Source of the DNA: Phycisphaerae bacterium
GTDB lineage: Bacteria > Planctomycetota > Phycisphaerae > UBA1845
DNA: 64,000 nucleotides
Assembly (NCBI GenBank): GCA_028289375.1
Contig: JANQQK010000023.1
Coordinates: forward strand, 52,152-116,151
Direction of reading: 5' to 3'
A program made the translations under genes and the position numbers. Below the pieces are notes generated by a model. It was given only the letters and a program-made list of their open reading frames with translations, was not told the DNA's origin and did not search any database. Below are positions 35,118 to 44,301 of the stretch, piece by piece; within the stretch, counting starts at the first letter, position 1; every line of letters begins with the position of its first letter.

Positions 35118-37433
35118 TCATGGCGGCGGAACAACCGGGATTCGTATGCGGTACATCGTGTAGGCGTCGGTTGGTTCAACGCGCTCGAAGTCATCGCCCG
35201 AGCCAACACACAGCGGTGCCGGGCCTGGCGCGTCGGTCACGGCGATCAACAACGCATTGTTGCGATCGACAAGTCCCCCGATCTCCAACTGGCGACAATG
35301 GGCCAGCGAGAACAGCATCTCGGAGAACTGCCCCATGCCGGAGGTCCGCTGCTCGGGGTAATACTCCTCGAACATGGTGGCAAGAAACATGGCTGCCTCG
35401 AGTCGCGAAATCTGACGCCACCCTTCCGGCAGGCCGGTCAGCGCACCGCCAGCCAGGCCCCACTGCTTGGAAAGCCTCTGCAGGATGTCATCGAGGTTGA
35501 GCTTGCGACTCCAATCCTTATAGGCCAACTCCACGCCGCTCTTGTCGACGTAGGCGGTTTGCGCGGGCATCACCGTTTCGCCTTCGGTAATCCTGCCGAT
35601 CGGGATGACGTACGTGTCTTGTGATCTGAGGCGGGGAATTGGCACCCAACCGTTCCGATTGTGCGTATCGGACGCACTGTACACGAGGTACGCATGGTCA
35701 ATATCCACGCCGAGATTGTTCGTGATCGTGCTGTTCGCTGCGACGCGCACGTCGGCGTTCGATTCGCTTGCTCCCTGTTCAAGGCGAATGTCTGCGAGAA
35801 CCCTTCCCGAAAGATAGCCGGACCATCGCCCTTCAAACTGCTTGACCGTCCCGCGAATCGGAACATCCAGAATCCGCGCGGCGGATGGTTTCACGCTGTA
35901 GCGGGCCGGATCGATGAAACTCTTGGGCGAACTGGTGACCGTCACGATGGGCGGCATCGGTTTGAGCATGCAGTTGATCAGGTCCGGATCATCCTCACGC
36001 GGGTAATCCTGTGGCAGCCACACGTCGAGTTTGCCGAAGACGCTTGTCTTCAGGCCATAGTAAGACGTTGCCTGCGCCGCCGAGCTTCCGGCCTGCGCGT
36101 CAACCACGGAAAGTTGCAACAGCTTCCGCCCGACGCCACGAACCGACTGCACACCGATTACGCTCAGGAAGCAACACGCCCCCGCCAGGACGGCGAATGT
36201 CGACCAACTGTGCTTGGTCCATTTCTTCTGACGCAGAAACGCCCACGATCCGAACGTCGACACCAGCACGTAACCAGCCACGAACACGAGCGCCAGCGCG
36301 AGATACAATGCTCCGACCTGCGAGAAGCCAACCCACTTGTCCATTTCACTGAACAGGACTCGCATCGTCCCGCCGCCGGTCGATTTTTCTTCCCGAAGCT
36401 CCAGAACGCGAATGAAGAACTGCTTCACATTCGCGTTCTCGTCACGAAAGACCTGACGCATCTTCGCCGCAACAAATGAGACGCGACCGCGACCAAACAG
36501 ATGCCGGCTGACGATCGGCACGTCCACGCCATTAACCGGGTCGCTCACGACAGCAACCGCGCCTTCCTTCAACGTGCACGCCACGACCGGCACAGGGGCC
36601 GGAAACGATGTGCTTGACCCCATCAGCCGCAATGTCTTCGGGAGCTCGTCGACAACGGCAACGTCGCCAAGGCGAACCGGCAGCAATTCAGCAAACGCAC
36701 TCTTCGTCAGTTCGACCGTTCGGTCCGTTGACGAGATGACCAGCGTGCCCCCCTGCCGCGTCCACTCGATCAACGCCTTGGTTTGCGGAATCGACAGATC
36801 GGCAGGGTCCGCGTCGTCCCAGACGATCGCATCGACCGCCTCCAGCCCCAACCACAACGTCGGCAGATCAAACGGAGCCATATGCGCGACCAGTACCGGC
36901 CGCGACGTCTGGATGTCCGATATGTCCTGCAGGTCGACGATCTTGCCGGCTGTCTCAGATGAAACCGACAGAACCAGATAGTCGTTGTCATGAAGCGTCT
37001 CCGGACGCATGGCCGGCTCGATCTCCCACGACGCCGCACCGCGCGTCTCCACCTGGATGCGGTTGTTGTTGTCGTCGATCAGTTCGATCGTGAAGTTGGC
37101 CTGATGTCCGGCCAGTGTGTAGAGCGTGTAGCGCCGCGTGTTGGTCTGCTCAGCCAGCAACTGCACGCGTTGTCGATCAACGCACAGATCGCCATCCTTG
37201 TCGGCCGCCGACAGGCGCAACCAACCTTCCAGTGACGGCTGCCCCTCAATACGCAGATCGACCTCGATCGGCGTCCACGCTCCCGAACGTGCCAGATCAC
37301 GTCCCTGGTGTATGCCGCCGACGCTCGGAAACCCGACACGCACGATCTCGGCGATCACCTTCGCCTCGGCAACATTGGCGCAGAAACAACACAACATCCA
37401 CGCGGCAAGAATGGCTGGGGTACGGCGTATCAT
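35118..37433 (-). CDS. Large membrane protein of the ABC-2 cluster, glutamine-amidotransferase-like domain
   Basis: A 771-residue protein with a signal peptide (MLCCFCANVAEA). A beta-rich domain covers about 25-160. A Rossmann-like segment follows (VDAIVWDDADPADLS, ALIEWTRQGGTLVISS), resembling the class I glutamine-amidotransferase-like domains in Bat and Gld proteins, with no visible catalytic Cys. Two membrane helices at about 378-400 and 412-435 follow, then a C-terminal beta domain. It is the first gene of the operon with the ABC-2 ATPase and permease and probably forms a periplasm-facing partner of the transporter. I do not recognise a named family. Confidence 0.6.
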   Translation of the reverse strand: MIRRTPAILAAWMLCCFCANVAEAKVIAEIVRVGFPSVGGIHQGRDLARSGAWTPIEVDLRIEGQPSLEGWLRLSAADKDGDLCVDRQRVQLLAEQTNTRRYTLYTLAGHQANFTIELIDDNNNRIQVETRGAASWEIEPAMRPETLHDNDYLVLSVSSETAGKIVDLQDISDIQTSRPVLVAHMAPFDLPTLWLGLEAVDAIVWDDADPADLSIPQTKALIEWTRQGGTLVISSTDRTVELTKSAFAELLPVRLGDVAVVDELPKTLRLMGSSTSFPAPVPVVACTLKEGAVAVVSDPVNGVDVPIVSRHLFGRGRVSFVAAKMRQVFRDENANVKQFFIRVLELREEKSTGGGTMRVLFSEMDKWVGFSQVGALYLALALVFVAGYVLVSTFGSWAFLRQKKWTKHSWSTFAVLAGACCFLSVIGVQSVRGVGRKLLQLSVVDAQAGSSAAQATSYYGLKTSVFGKLDVWLPQDYPREDDPDLINCMLKPMPPIVTVTSSPKSFIDPARYSVKPSAARILDVPIRGTVKQFEGRWSGYLSGRVLADIRLEQGASESNADVRVAANSTITNNLGVDIDHAYLVYSASDTHNRNGWVPIPRLRSQDTYVIPIGRITEGETVMPAQTAYVDKSGVELAYKDWSRKLNLDDILQRLSKQWGLAGGALTGLPEGWRQISRLEAAMFLATMFEEYYPEQRTSGMGQFSEMLFSLAHCRQLEIGGLVDRNNALLIAVTDAPGPAPLCVGSGDDFERVEPTDAYTMYRIRIPVVPPP

Positions 37434-37585
37434 GTCAATGAACGATGGGCTGCCTTCATAAACGCTGTGACCTGTGAAAAGTGTAACACAATCGCCCTTG
37501 TTAACAACACAGTCGTGACGCTGGTCCCGTGCGGCTTGAACGGATACGATTCCGACTGTTCAGACGTATTTTGACGGGCGACAAC

Positions 37586-38398
37586 ATGGGCAAACTGCTA
37601 CTCGGCACGTCCGGCTGGTCCTACGACGACTGGCGGGACGTCTTCTACCCGCCTTCGACACCGAAAGGCGGCTATCTATCACACTATGCCACACGCCTCC
37701 CCATCGTCGAGGTCGACAGCACCTACTACCGAATTCCCTCCGATCGCATGGTGGCCGGCTGGCATGCCAAGACGCCCGACGATTTCCGCTTCACCGTCAA
37801 AACACCGTCGGTCATCACGCACGAAAAAGTCCTCGCCGACTGTGAGGCCGAAACGGACGCGTTCCTGTCCGCACTGGCCCACCTTGGCAACAAATTGCAC
37901 AGCGTGCTGCTCCAGTTCGGATACTTCAACAAGCGTACGTTCGCGACCGCAAAACCGTTCTTCGACCGCCTCGACGCATTCTTGAGCCAACTGCCCGATC
38001 CTACACGCATCGCCGTCGAGATTCGTAATAAGTCGTGGCTTTGCGACGATTTCTTTGACCTGCTGCGGTCCCACGGCACCGCATTCGCCCTCACCGAGCA
38101 TGCGTGGATGCCGAGACTCGAACAGTTGCTCGAACAGTTCGACTGCGTGACCGGCTCCTTCGCGTACGTCCGCCTGATCGGGGATCGCAAGGGCATCGAA
38201 GAGATCACCACCTCGTGGGATCGTGTCGTCGTCGACCGCCAAGAGCGAATCGCGCAGATTGCACGCGCTCTGTCCGGGATCATGCCCGAGAAAGACGTCG
38301 TCACGTTCATCAACAACCACTTCGCCGGACATGCGCCCGCCAGTTGTCAGGATTTTTTGGACGCCATGGAGCGATTGCAATCGCAACAACGCAATTGA
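37586..38398 (+). CDS. DUF72 (YecE-like) protein
   Basis: A 270-residue soluble protein with the DUF72 TIM-barrel pattern: LLGTSGWSYDDWRDVFYP at the start, VEVDSTYYRIPS, FRFTVKTP, VLLQFGYF, AVEIRNKSW and a C-terminal FINNHFAGHAPASCQDF. The ATG at 37586 fits this conserved start, and an upstream in-frame extension is not conserved in character. The biochemical role of the family is unknown; a nuclease-like or metal-related function has been suggested from the fold. Confidence 0.9.
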   Translation: MGKLLLGTSGWSYDDWRDVFYPPSTPKGGYLSHYATRLPIVEVDSTYYRIPSDRMVAGWHAKTPDDFRFTVKTPSVITHEKVLADCEAETDAFLSALAHLGNKLHSVLLQFGYFNKRTFATAKPFFDRLDAFLSQLPDPTRIAVEIRNKSWLCDDFFDLLRSHGTAFALTEHAWMPRLEQLLEQFDCVTGSFAYVRLIGDRKGIEEITTSWDRVVVDRQERIAQIARALSGIMPEKDVVTFINNHFAGHAPASCQDFLDAMERLQSQQRN

Positions 38399-38457
38399 TG
38401 ACTTGATGACATTTGCGACGCCTGCGCTATCATGCACCGTCAGAATGGAGACGCCTT

Positions 38458-38856
38458 ATGGACCACAGCGACCGCATCAAACCACCCGCCAACTGCCCTG
38501 CCATCCGCGTCGTCATGATGCCGCGCGATACCAACGCGGCCAACACGATCTTCGGTGGCGTGCTGCTCAGCTACATTGACCAGGCTGGTTTCGTTGAAGC
38601 GAGACGCCAAGCCCACCATCGCTACGTCACCGTGGCGATGCACGAGGTCGTCTTCCACGAACCGGTGTTCGTCGGCGATGTCGTCAGCTTCAACTGCCAG
38701 ACCCTGCGCATCGGAACCACCTCCGTCACCGTCCGCGTGACCGTCGTGGCCGATCGATTCGGAACCGAGGGCGAACCGGTCAAGGTCACCGAAGCCGAGG
38801 TCGTCTTCGTCGCCATCGACGATCAAGGCCAACCGATCCGCATCGCGGCCGACTGA
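38458..38856 (+). CDS. Acyl-CoA thioesterase, hotdog fold (YciA/BACH type)
   Basis: A 132-residue cytosolic enzyme. The ATG at 38458 follows GGAG with an 8-base gap. MPRDTNAANTIFGGVLLSYI carries the conserved Asn/Asp and Gly-Gly of the acyl-CoA thioesterase hotdog, followed by VTVAMHEVVFHEPVFVGDVV. YciA-like enzymes hydrolyse acyl-CoA to free acid and CoA. It follows the DUF72 gene by 59 bases on the same strand, but no functional link is evident. Confidence 0.88.
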   Translation: MDHSDRIKPPANCPAIRVVMMPRDTNAANTIFGGVLLSYIDQAGFVEARRQAHHRYVTVAMHEVVFHEPVFVGDVVSFNCQTLRIGTTSVTVRVTVVADRFGTEGEPVKVTEAEVVFVAIDDQGQPIRIAAD

Positions 38857-38956
38857 TCCGCAGGATTGCGGTCGTTCGGCGCGGCTGTCGTATCCCTGAA
38901 TGACAACTGGGCGTCGGGATCATGCGAATGCCGCACGCGCGACACTGGGCCACTGA

Positions 38957-39772
38957 TCATTCGCCGACGTTGTTTTGATGGCAGAAGTAGACGTCGTACC
39001 GCACAACACTGCCCCGATAAGCGACGTCCACCGGTTCTGCCAACGCTGCGGCATGTCGCATCCGCTTGACCACGACGCGATCCATCGCGACGTCACGCGC
39101 TGCCGCCAGCAGCGCTCGCTCGTCGGTCGGGTCGTCGGCCAACAGCGCCCGAAGCAGTGTCATCTCCTTGCGTACCGCGGCTGACTTCCCCGTCGCCTCG
39201 GCGAACATCGGATCGAGATAGACCACGTCCGGACGATCCCCGTCGGCCAACGTACGTAGGAATGCCACCGCGTCATCGGTGACGAGACGGAATCGCTCGT
39301 CGAGCACATCCGCAAGCTGCGGCACCGCCATCGCCCGCCGAACACCATCCGCAAGCATCGCCGCAACGACGGGGTTGCGTTCAATCGCCGTCACCTCACA
39401 GCCCCACGTCGCCATCCGAAACGCATCGCCACCAAGACCGGCAGTCGCATCAATGACCGAGCGTCCCACCCTTTCGAACGCGATCGCGCGTGCCATTGGC
39501 TCTTTGCGGGAGGGTCCACTCAGCTTTTGCCCCATCATCGGGGTTACGAAATCGACGTGAATGGCGTTGCGTGTCCCCGACGCTGCGCGGAGTTCCAAGT
39601 GACCGTCCTGAATCGCCAGGACAAACGAGCAGTTTTCTACGTCGGACACAAGGAGTGAAGCAAGATCACGCTTGACCTCTGCCAGCACGGCATGACTCTC
39701 AACCGAGTCGTCGTCGACCAGCAGAGCTACTTTCGATACGCAAACAGGATTGGGGCGCAACGGATCATCCAC
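38957..39772 (-). CDS. rsmJ: RsmJ-like 16S rRNA (guanine-N2) methyltransferase
   Basis: A 271-residue class I SAM methyltransferase. The N-terminal part is divergent. From about residue 80 it follows RsmJ: LSGPSRKEPMARAIAF, the SAM motif VIDATAGLGGDAFRMA, the acidic strand VTAIERNPVVAAML, and the catalytic region VVYLDPMFAEATGKSAAVRK (DPMF). RsmJ methylates G1516 of E. coli 16S rRNA. The gene is monocistronic and points away from its upstream ParA neighbour's promoter region. The family match is strong in the C-terminal two thirds. Confidence 0.82.
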   Translation of the reverse strand: MDDPLRPNPVCVSKVALLVDDDSVESHAVLAEVKRDLASLLVSDVENCSFVLAIQDGHLELRAASGTRNAIHVDFVTPMMGQKLSGPSRKEPMARAIAFERVGRSVIDATAGLGGDAFRMATWGCEVTAIERNPVVAAMLADGVRRAMAVPQLADVLDERFRLVTDDAVAFLRTLADGDRPDVVYLDPMFAEATGKSAAVRKEMTLLRALLADDPTDERALLAAARDVAMDRVVVKRMRHAAALAEPVDVAYRGSVVRYDVYFCHQNNVGE

Positions 39773-39822
39773 GGACGATCAGTATAGCCGATTGATGCGA
39801 AACGCGCGAACGGGATTGCCAG

Positions 39823-41109
39823 TCAGACAACCTCAACCACAGAATTGATCTCGCCGTATTCGTTGGACTCGATTTCCGGGTTGTTCACATCGCGCGTCCA
39901 GCGACCATCGACGATGAGGCGGTAGCGATAGCGGCCTGGGTCGAGCGGCAGACGGGCTTCGAAGTCACCGTTTCGCCCGTTGCGGCTCATCGGGGTGGCA
40001 TGGGGCATCCAATCATTGAAGTCGCCCACCAACTGCACCGACTGTGCATCTGGGCAGTGACTGCGGAAGACGATGCCTTCCGGCGTCTGGCGGACGCCGT
40101 AAATCTGCTCAAGCTTCTCGTCGATGCGCTCGTGGCTGACAGCTGCAACGCGTTCGAGACGATCCGGACTGATCGGGCGACGAACCGGAACCGGGGCAGC
40201 CGGACGCGCGGTGTGCGCCGGTGCAGAAGCGGCCACCAGACGATCCGGGCGAATCAGTGGCTTGGACGATGACAACAGACGGTCCGCATCGCGACCGATC
40301 TGCTCGGCGTAGCGCTCAAGCGCCGTATCGCGGCCGGCGCCCTCACCGGATTCGATGAGCTCCATCGCCAAGGCGCGGAAATCGCGCGCTCCGGCACTGG
40401 CGGGGTCGAATTCGGTAATCGGCTGACCGACGCTGACGCCCTCCTTGAGCTTCGTGTTGAAGTTGATGACCGCCTGGAAAACCGTATCCCCATAATGCCG
40501 ACGTAGTTCTGCCAGCATTTCGCGTGCGGCCTTCGTACGCACGTCGTATTGGTTGGGCAGAATGCGAACGCGGTACTCCTCGCCAACGTCGCGCGATATG
40601 GTCTCCACCATCTCGATCTGTTTCGTCAATCCGCATAGAGACAGGTATCCGGTCTCGACCGGGATAACAATCTCACGAGCCGCGCGGACGGCACTCTCCA
40701 TCAAGAGGCCTACCTGCGGCGGGCAGTCGATCACGCAGTAGTCGTATTTGTGGGACACCGAGGCCAGCGCTTTGTGCAGACTCTGAACAGCCTCGCCATG
40801 GTCGCTCTCAACCTCGGGTAGTTTGCCCAGCATCGTGCGAGACGGCGCAAGCTCAAGGTTGGCCGAGATTTGCCATGAGATGCGGTCGATCGGGATCGGT
40901 GATTCGGTGCGCTGACTACGGAGACACTCGAACATGCCGTTGGCGACTTTCTCATGCGGAACCGCCAACCCCACGGCGCAATGGCCCTGTGGGTCCATGT
41001 CGACGACGAGCACGCGGCGGTTTTCCTTGGCCAGCGATGCCGCAAGATTGATGGCGATGGTGGTTTTTCCGACGCCGCCCTTCTGATTGACAACTGCGAT
41101 CGTTCTCAT
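39823..41109 (-). CDS. ParA-family ATPase fused to a CBM48/AMPK glycogen-binding-like domain
   Basis: A 428-residue protein. Residues 1-255 are a ParA/Soj ATPase: deviant Walker A KGGVGKTT with the signature Lys, [15 protein letters not shown], and Walker [14 protein letters not shown] Pro/Ala-rich linker runs from about 285 to 325. Residues about 343-428 are an E-set carbohydrate-binding domain of the AMPK/CBM48 kind: [17 protein letters not shown] and [19 protein letters not shown]. ParA proteins position DNA or large cargoes on the nucleoid. The added domain suggests binding of glycogen or another glucan, or use of the fold for protein contacts. No ParB lies next to it. Confidence 0.88.
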   Translation of the reverse strand: MRTIAVVNQKGGVGKTTIAINLAASLAKENRRVLVVDMDPQGHCAVGLAVPHEKVANGMFECLRSQRTESPIPIDRISWQISANLELAPSRTMLGKLPEVESDHGEAVQSLHKALASVSHKYDYCVIDCPPQVGLLMESAVRAAREIVIPVETGYLSLCGLTKQIEMVETISRDVGEEYRVRILPNQYDVRTKAAREMLAELRRHYGDTVFQAVINFNTKLKEGVSVGQPITEFDPASAGARDFRALAMELIESGEGAGRDTALERYAEQIGRDADRLLSSSKPLIRPDRLVAASAPAHTARPAAPVPVRRPISPDRLERVAAVSHERIDEKLEQIYGVRQTPEGIVFRSHCPDAQSVQLVGDFNDWMPHATPMSRNGRNGDFEARLPLDPGRYRYRLIVDGRWTRDVNNPEIESNEYGEINSVVEVV

Positions 41110-41402
41110 GCCGTCCTCACCTGGAATCCATTCCCTTTGACCACTTGGCTGACCCGGCGGAACACGCGGGATGCGGATTACCGGACCAAGCCTTTCATTT
41201 CACCCAGACTATCGGTCCCACAGTACTGAGAACTTGAACCGTTCAGGCAAACTGGTGACTGTGCTGGTGTGGCGGGCGGCAATTTTCAGCATTGCGACCG
41301 CGGCTGGACGCGATTCGACATGCTTTCACTCAGATCCAACGTGGTGATTGCGATTCGCCGATGGTTGGTTAACATACGAGTCCGACGGTGCATCCGTTTG
41401 GA

Positions 41403-41477
41403 CGGGGCGTAGCTCAGCCTGGCTAGAGCGCCTGCTTTGGGAGCAGGAGGCCGGAGGTTCGAATCCTCTCGCCCCGA
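41403..41477 (+). tRNA. tRNA-Pro(UGG)
   Basis: A 75-base cloverleaf. The 7-bp acceptor stem CGGGGCG (41403-41409) pairs with CGCCCCG (41470-41476), with discriminator A at 41477. The C1-G72 pair is typical of bacterial tRNA-Pro. The anticodon arm is CCTGC-TTTGGGA-GCAGG, giving anticodon TGG. The T loop is TTCGAAT. CCA is not encoded. The roughly 290 bases upstream, back to the ParA gene, contain no gene. Confidence 0.95.
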
Positions 41478-41577
41478 TTGGCAACTCTCGGTAGTTCAAG
41501 AACTTATCGCAAGTACAAGTAGTGGTGCCGTACGAATTCGTCGGCAGTTGAAACGCCCCCTGCCGCCCCATGCCAAC

Positions 41578-43071
41578 TCAATCTTGGCGAGATGGTGGAT
41601 CGTGGGAATCAGACTCGAGGAGCATGAGTTCCGCGGTTCTGGTAGCGGACTCGATCAGAATGTCGAAGTCCTCACGAGTTGATCGGTGGTTCGTGTGCGC
41701 AACGCGGAGGGCGAAATCGTCTCCGATCCGCGCGTTGGACGGTACCGCCAACCCTGACTCCTGGATACGAACAAGAAGCTCGGCATTGAACGAATTGACA
41801 CCGGATGCGGCCATGTTTTCCGGAACGTATCGGAAACACACGACATTCATGGCTGATGGTCCGACCTGCTCGAGATGTGGTGTCCGCGCAACCAGCTTGC
41901 GCAGATGCTCGATCTGGTCAATGTTCTCTTCGATCGCGGCGCCGATTGCGTCAGTACCGTAGGTCGAGAGCTGCAGCCAAGCTTTCAGCGACCGAAATCC
42001 GCGCGAGAGCTGTATGCCCTTGGAGGCGAATTCAGTGGGGTTGGGCGCAATGCCACCGCTGAACTTATCGAGGTATGATGGAGCGAACCCGAAGGTCTCG
42101 CTCTGCAACTCGCCATCTTTCACAAGGACTACACCGAGCTCATATTGCATGTAACCCCACTTATGCAGATCAAACGCGACGGAGTCCGCTCGCTCGAGAC
42201 CATCTGCAAGTCCCCGGTACTTCGGCGAGAGCTTCGCGAGTGCACCAAAAGCGCCATCGATATGGAACCAGATGTCATACTGCTCGGCGAGGTCTGACAA
42301 CGCGTGCAGGTCATCGGTTGCACCGCATGAAACGGTCCCTGCATTGCCGACAATGCAGATGGGTTTGAGTCCGCTGGCTAGATCCCTGTCAATCTGCTCA
42401 TGCAGCAGGTCGATACGGATGCGATGATGCTCGTCAACATTCACATACCGGATGCTGTTCTTGCCGAACCCCAGCAGATCGCACGAACGGTCCAGCCACC
42501 CGTGCGTCTGCGAAGACGCGTACACCATAGCTCGCGAGTTGTTGACACCGACTGACCGGACGCCTTGGCCGAGCGCATGGTTGCGGGCCACGGTCAACCC
42601 AATGAGATTGGCAACCGTACCACCACTGACAAGTAATCCACTCGTGTTGACTGGAAAGTCCATGAGTTCCGCAAGCCACCCAATGACCTGCTTCTCGACG
42701 AGCACGGCACTCTGGTCATAGCCCGAGACATGGCAGTTCATTGCCCCGCCCAGCAACTCGGCGAGCATGCCGACCGGCGTGCCATTACCCATCACCCAGC
42801 CCCAGAACCGCGGATGAATGTTGCCCGTTGGGTACGGTAGAATTGATCGCTTAAACTCGTCGTACACCTCCGAGAGCGGTTTTCCTTCTCGCGGCGTCGG
42901 TGCCATGAGCGCGGCCCGAGCCTCCTCTGAAGGCCTCTGCCACGCCGGCCGGTCGCGGACGTCCCTCAAGTAGTCGAGCATGTCGTCGATCATGGCGTGG
43001 CCGATCGCACGCAGTTCGTCCCAATCGGTGGGATCAAGCGTTCCACTTTGTGAGAGTGGAGTGGGATTCAC
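41578..43071 (-). CDS. PLP-dependent group II amino-acid decarboxylase
   Basis: A 497-residue enzyme of the aromatic-amino-acid/glutamate decarboxylase group. The PLP lysine is in FDLHKWGYMQYELG (about residue 303). Upstream are HPRFWGWVMGNGT, LLVSGGTVANLIGL and VGNAGTVSCGATDD, and the Asp that holds the pyridine nitrogen is in WFHIDGAFGALAKL. The GTG at 43071 is chosen because it overlaps the stop of the MarR gene as GTGA and follows AGAGGA. The substrate cannot be fixed from sequence; tyrosine, tryptophan and 2,4-diaminobutyrate are possible. It is probably controlled by the MarR regulator of the same operon. Confidence 0.88.
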   Translation of the reverse strand: MNPTPLSQSGTLDPTDWDELRAIGHAMIDDMLDYLRDVRDRPAWQRPSEEARAALMAPTPREGKPLSEVYDEFKRSILPYPTGNIHPRFWGWVMGNGTPVGMLAELLGGAMNCHVSGYDQSAVLVEKQVIGWLAELMDFPVNTSGLLVSGGTVANLIGLTVARNHALGQGVRSVGVNNSRAMVYASSQTHGWLDRSCDLLGFGKNSIRYVNVDEHHRIRIDLLHEQIDRDLASGLKPICIVGNAGTVSCGATDDLHALSDLAEQYDIWFHIDGAFGALAKLSPKYRGLADGLERADSVAFDLHKWGYMQYELGVVLVKDGELQSETFGFAPSYLDKFSGGIAPNPTEFASKGIQLSRGFRSLKAWLQLSTYGTDAIGAAIEENIDQIEHLRKLVARTPHLEQVGPSAMNVVCFRYVPENMAASGVNSFNAELLVRIQESGLAVPSNARIGDDFALRVAHTNHRSTREDFDILIESATRTAELMLLESDSHDPPSRQD

Positions 43072-43553
43072 GGTGAGATTTCCTCTGAGGCCTGCGACAT
43101 GCGCTCGATTTCGACAATACCAGCTGATTCTTTGAGCGCTTGAAGCTCGGCGACCAATGCACGCCAACGATTGCGACCGAAGCGATCCACAATCGCCGAC
43201 TGGACTTGCTCCCAACGCGGTGCGGAATTATCGAGCACCCGGCGCCCCTCATTGCTGACAACCGCCGAGTGCGATCGGCCATCTTTTCCGCGACTCAATT
43301 CAATCCAGCCACGGCGTTTCATCGTGCCAACAGCACGGTACATCGAGGTCCTGTCCATCGACAGGGACGCAGCGACCCGACTCAGCGCCTCACCACTCAT
43401 GCGATCGATCGCCCGCAACACCGCGAGCTGAGTGACGTTGAGATCGCACTCATGCAGGGCCTCGTCATAGATTCGGGCGAGCAGCCTGGAAAGTGTCCGG
43501 ACGGTTGTGCACGCGCAAGGGCGCGGAATCAAATTGGATTCGCCTGAACTCAT
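43068..43553 (-). CDS. MarR-family transcriptional regulator
   Basis: A 161-residue winged-helix regulator. The N-terminus carries CACTTVRTLSRLLARIYDEA, the usual first dimerisation helix of this MarR subgroup. The DNA-recognition part is SRVAASLSMDRTSMYRAV, followed by the wing WIELSRGKDGRSHSAVV. MarR proteins bind a palindrome and release it on ligand binding. A near-perfect 9-bp inverted repeat touches the start codon (43554-43578), suggesting autoregulation of this gene and the overlapping decarboxylase gene. Confidence 0.9.
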   Translation of the reverse strand: MSSGESNLIPRPCACTTVRTLSRLLARIYDEALHECDLNVTQLAVLRAIDRMSGEALSRVAASLSMDRTSMYRAVGTMKRRGWIELSRGKDGRSHSAVVSNEGRRVLDNSAPRWEQVQSAIVDRFGRNRWRALVAELQALKESAGIVEIERMSQASEEISP

Positions 43554-43578
43554 TGATGCATATACATCATATGTATCA
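43554..43578. promoter_or_regulatory. Candidate MarR operator
   Basis: TGATGCATA (43554-43562) and TATGTATCA (43570-43578) are inverted repeats matching at 8 of 9 positions across a 7-base spacer. The element directly abuts the MarR ATG at 43553 and stands out as AT-rich in GC-rich surroundings. Its symmetry and size fit a MarR dimer site. Confidence 0.5.
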
Positions 43579-43980
43579 AGCGGTCGGAGTCAAGCCTTGC
43601 GACAATGCTGATGCAGACCGCATGGTTGCCAACGAAGTACGGCAGCACGTCATGCGTTGCCCCGCGCCTGTGGTCGGTCGTCGCTACGGAACGCTCAACG
43701 CGCGTTTCGCTGACAAGTGCTTTAAACCCCTTAAATACAGAGACTTATCGCAAGACAGCATCAGTCACACGGGGCGTGCGCCGCTGCCTCTGAACGTGGC
43801 GCGACAATAACCGACGGCATCTAACCTTATTTTGGACAGTGCCTTAGTGGGATTTCGCTTGCCGCACTCGGTTTGGGACGCCGATTATCATGCCAAGTTC
43901 AAGTCGCGATTGTATAATCACGAAAATGAATTCGTGAAACACTTGTGTGGTGTTTCGGGCACAGCGTGAGGTGAGTAACC
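43579..43980. other. Intergenic region before the winged-helix/ABC cluster
   Basis: About 400 bases without a convincing gene, between the divergent MarR and winged-helix genes. It includes a -10-like TATAAT at 43913-43918, with ATGCCA (4/6 to TTGACA) 17 bases upstream at 43890-43895, as a weak promoter candidate for the plus-strand cluster. An inverted repeat lies downstream of it at 43936-43956. Confidence 0.5.
43936..43956. promoter_or_regulatory. Inverted repeat, possible operator of the winged-helix regulator
   Basis: GAAACAC (43936-43942) and GTGTTTC (43950-43956) are perfect 7-base arms around a 7-base centre. The element lies just downstream of the TATAAT at 43913-43918 and 24 bases before the winged-helix gene. 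This position suits repression by the protein encoded immediately downstream. It has no T run, so it is not a terminator. Confidence 0.4.
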
Positions 43981-44301
43981 ATGACGCGGATTGATATGAA
44001 TGGCCAGCCGCATACGACGTGGACGTTCCTGAGCAACCATGCCCATGTGCTGATCTGTCTGGCGGACGATCCTGATATTCGGATGCGCGAAGTGGCGGAT
44101 CGTGTCGGGATCACCGAACGAGCCGTGCAACGAATTGTATCGGAATTGGAGGATGCTGATATTATCAGCCGGCTTCGCGATGGTCGACGGAACCACTACG
44201 AGGTGCATCGGGGTCGGAAGCTGCGTCATCCAGTGGAATCGCATCGGACGGTGGGTGAATTGTTGGAGATGGTCGGTCTTTCGGAGAATGGTGAAGCATG
44301 A
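43981..44301 (+). CDS. Winged-helix DNA-binding regulator (MarR/ArsR-like)
   Basis: A 106-residue protein consisting almost only of a winged helix-turn-helix: MREVADRVGITERAVQRIVS is the helix-turn-helix (residues about 41-60), and ISRLRDGRRNHYEVH is the wing. The N-terminal HTTWTFLSNHAHVLICLADD is typical of a small regulator family that pairs with transporters. GAGGTGAG precedes the ATG. The stop overlaps the ABC transporter start as ATGA, so it is the likely local regulator of the ABC/HlyD/TolC/MscK-like cluster. Confidence 0.82.
   Translation: MTRIDMNGQPHTTWTFLSNHAHVLICLADDPDIRMREVADRVGITERAVQRIVSELEDADIISRLRDGRRNHYEVHRGRKLRHPVESHRTVGELLEMVGLSENGEA

Noticed and set aside
41326..41571. 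Minus-strand frame with ARGFEPPASCSQSRRS
   Set aside because: This peptide is the well-known artefact from translating the complement of tRNA-Pro at 41403-41477.
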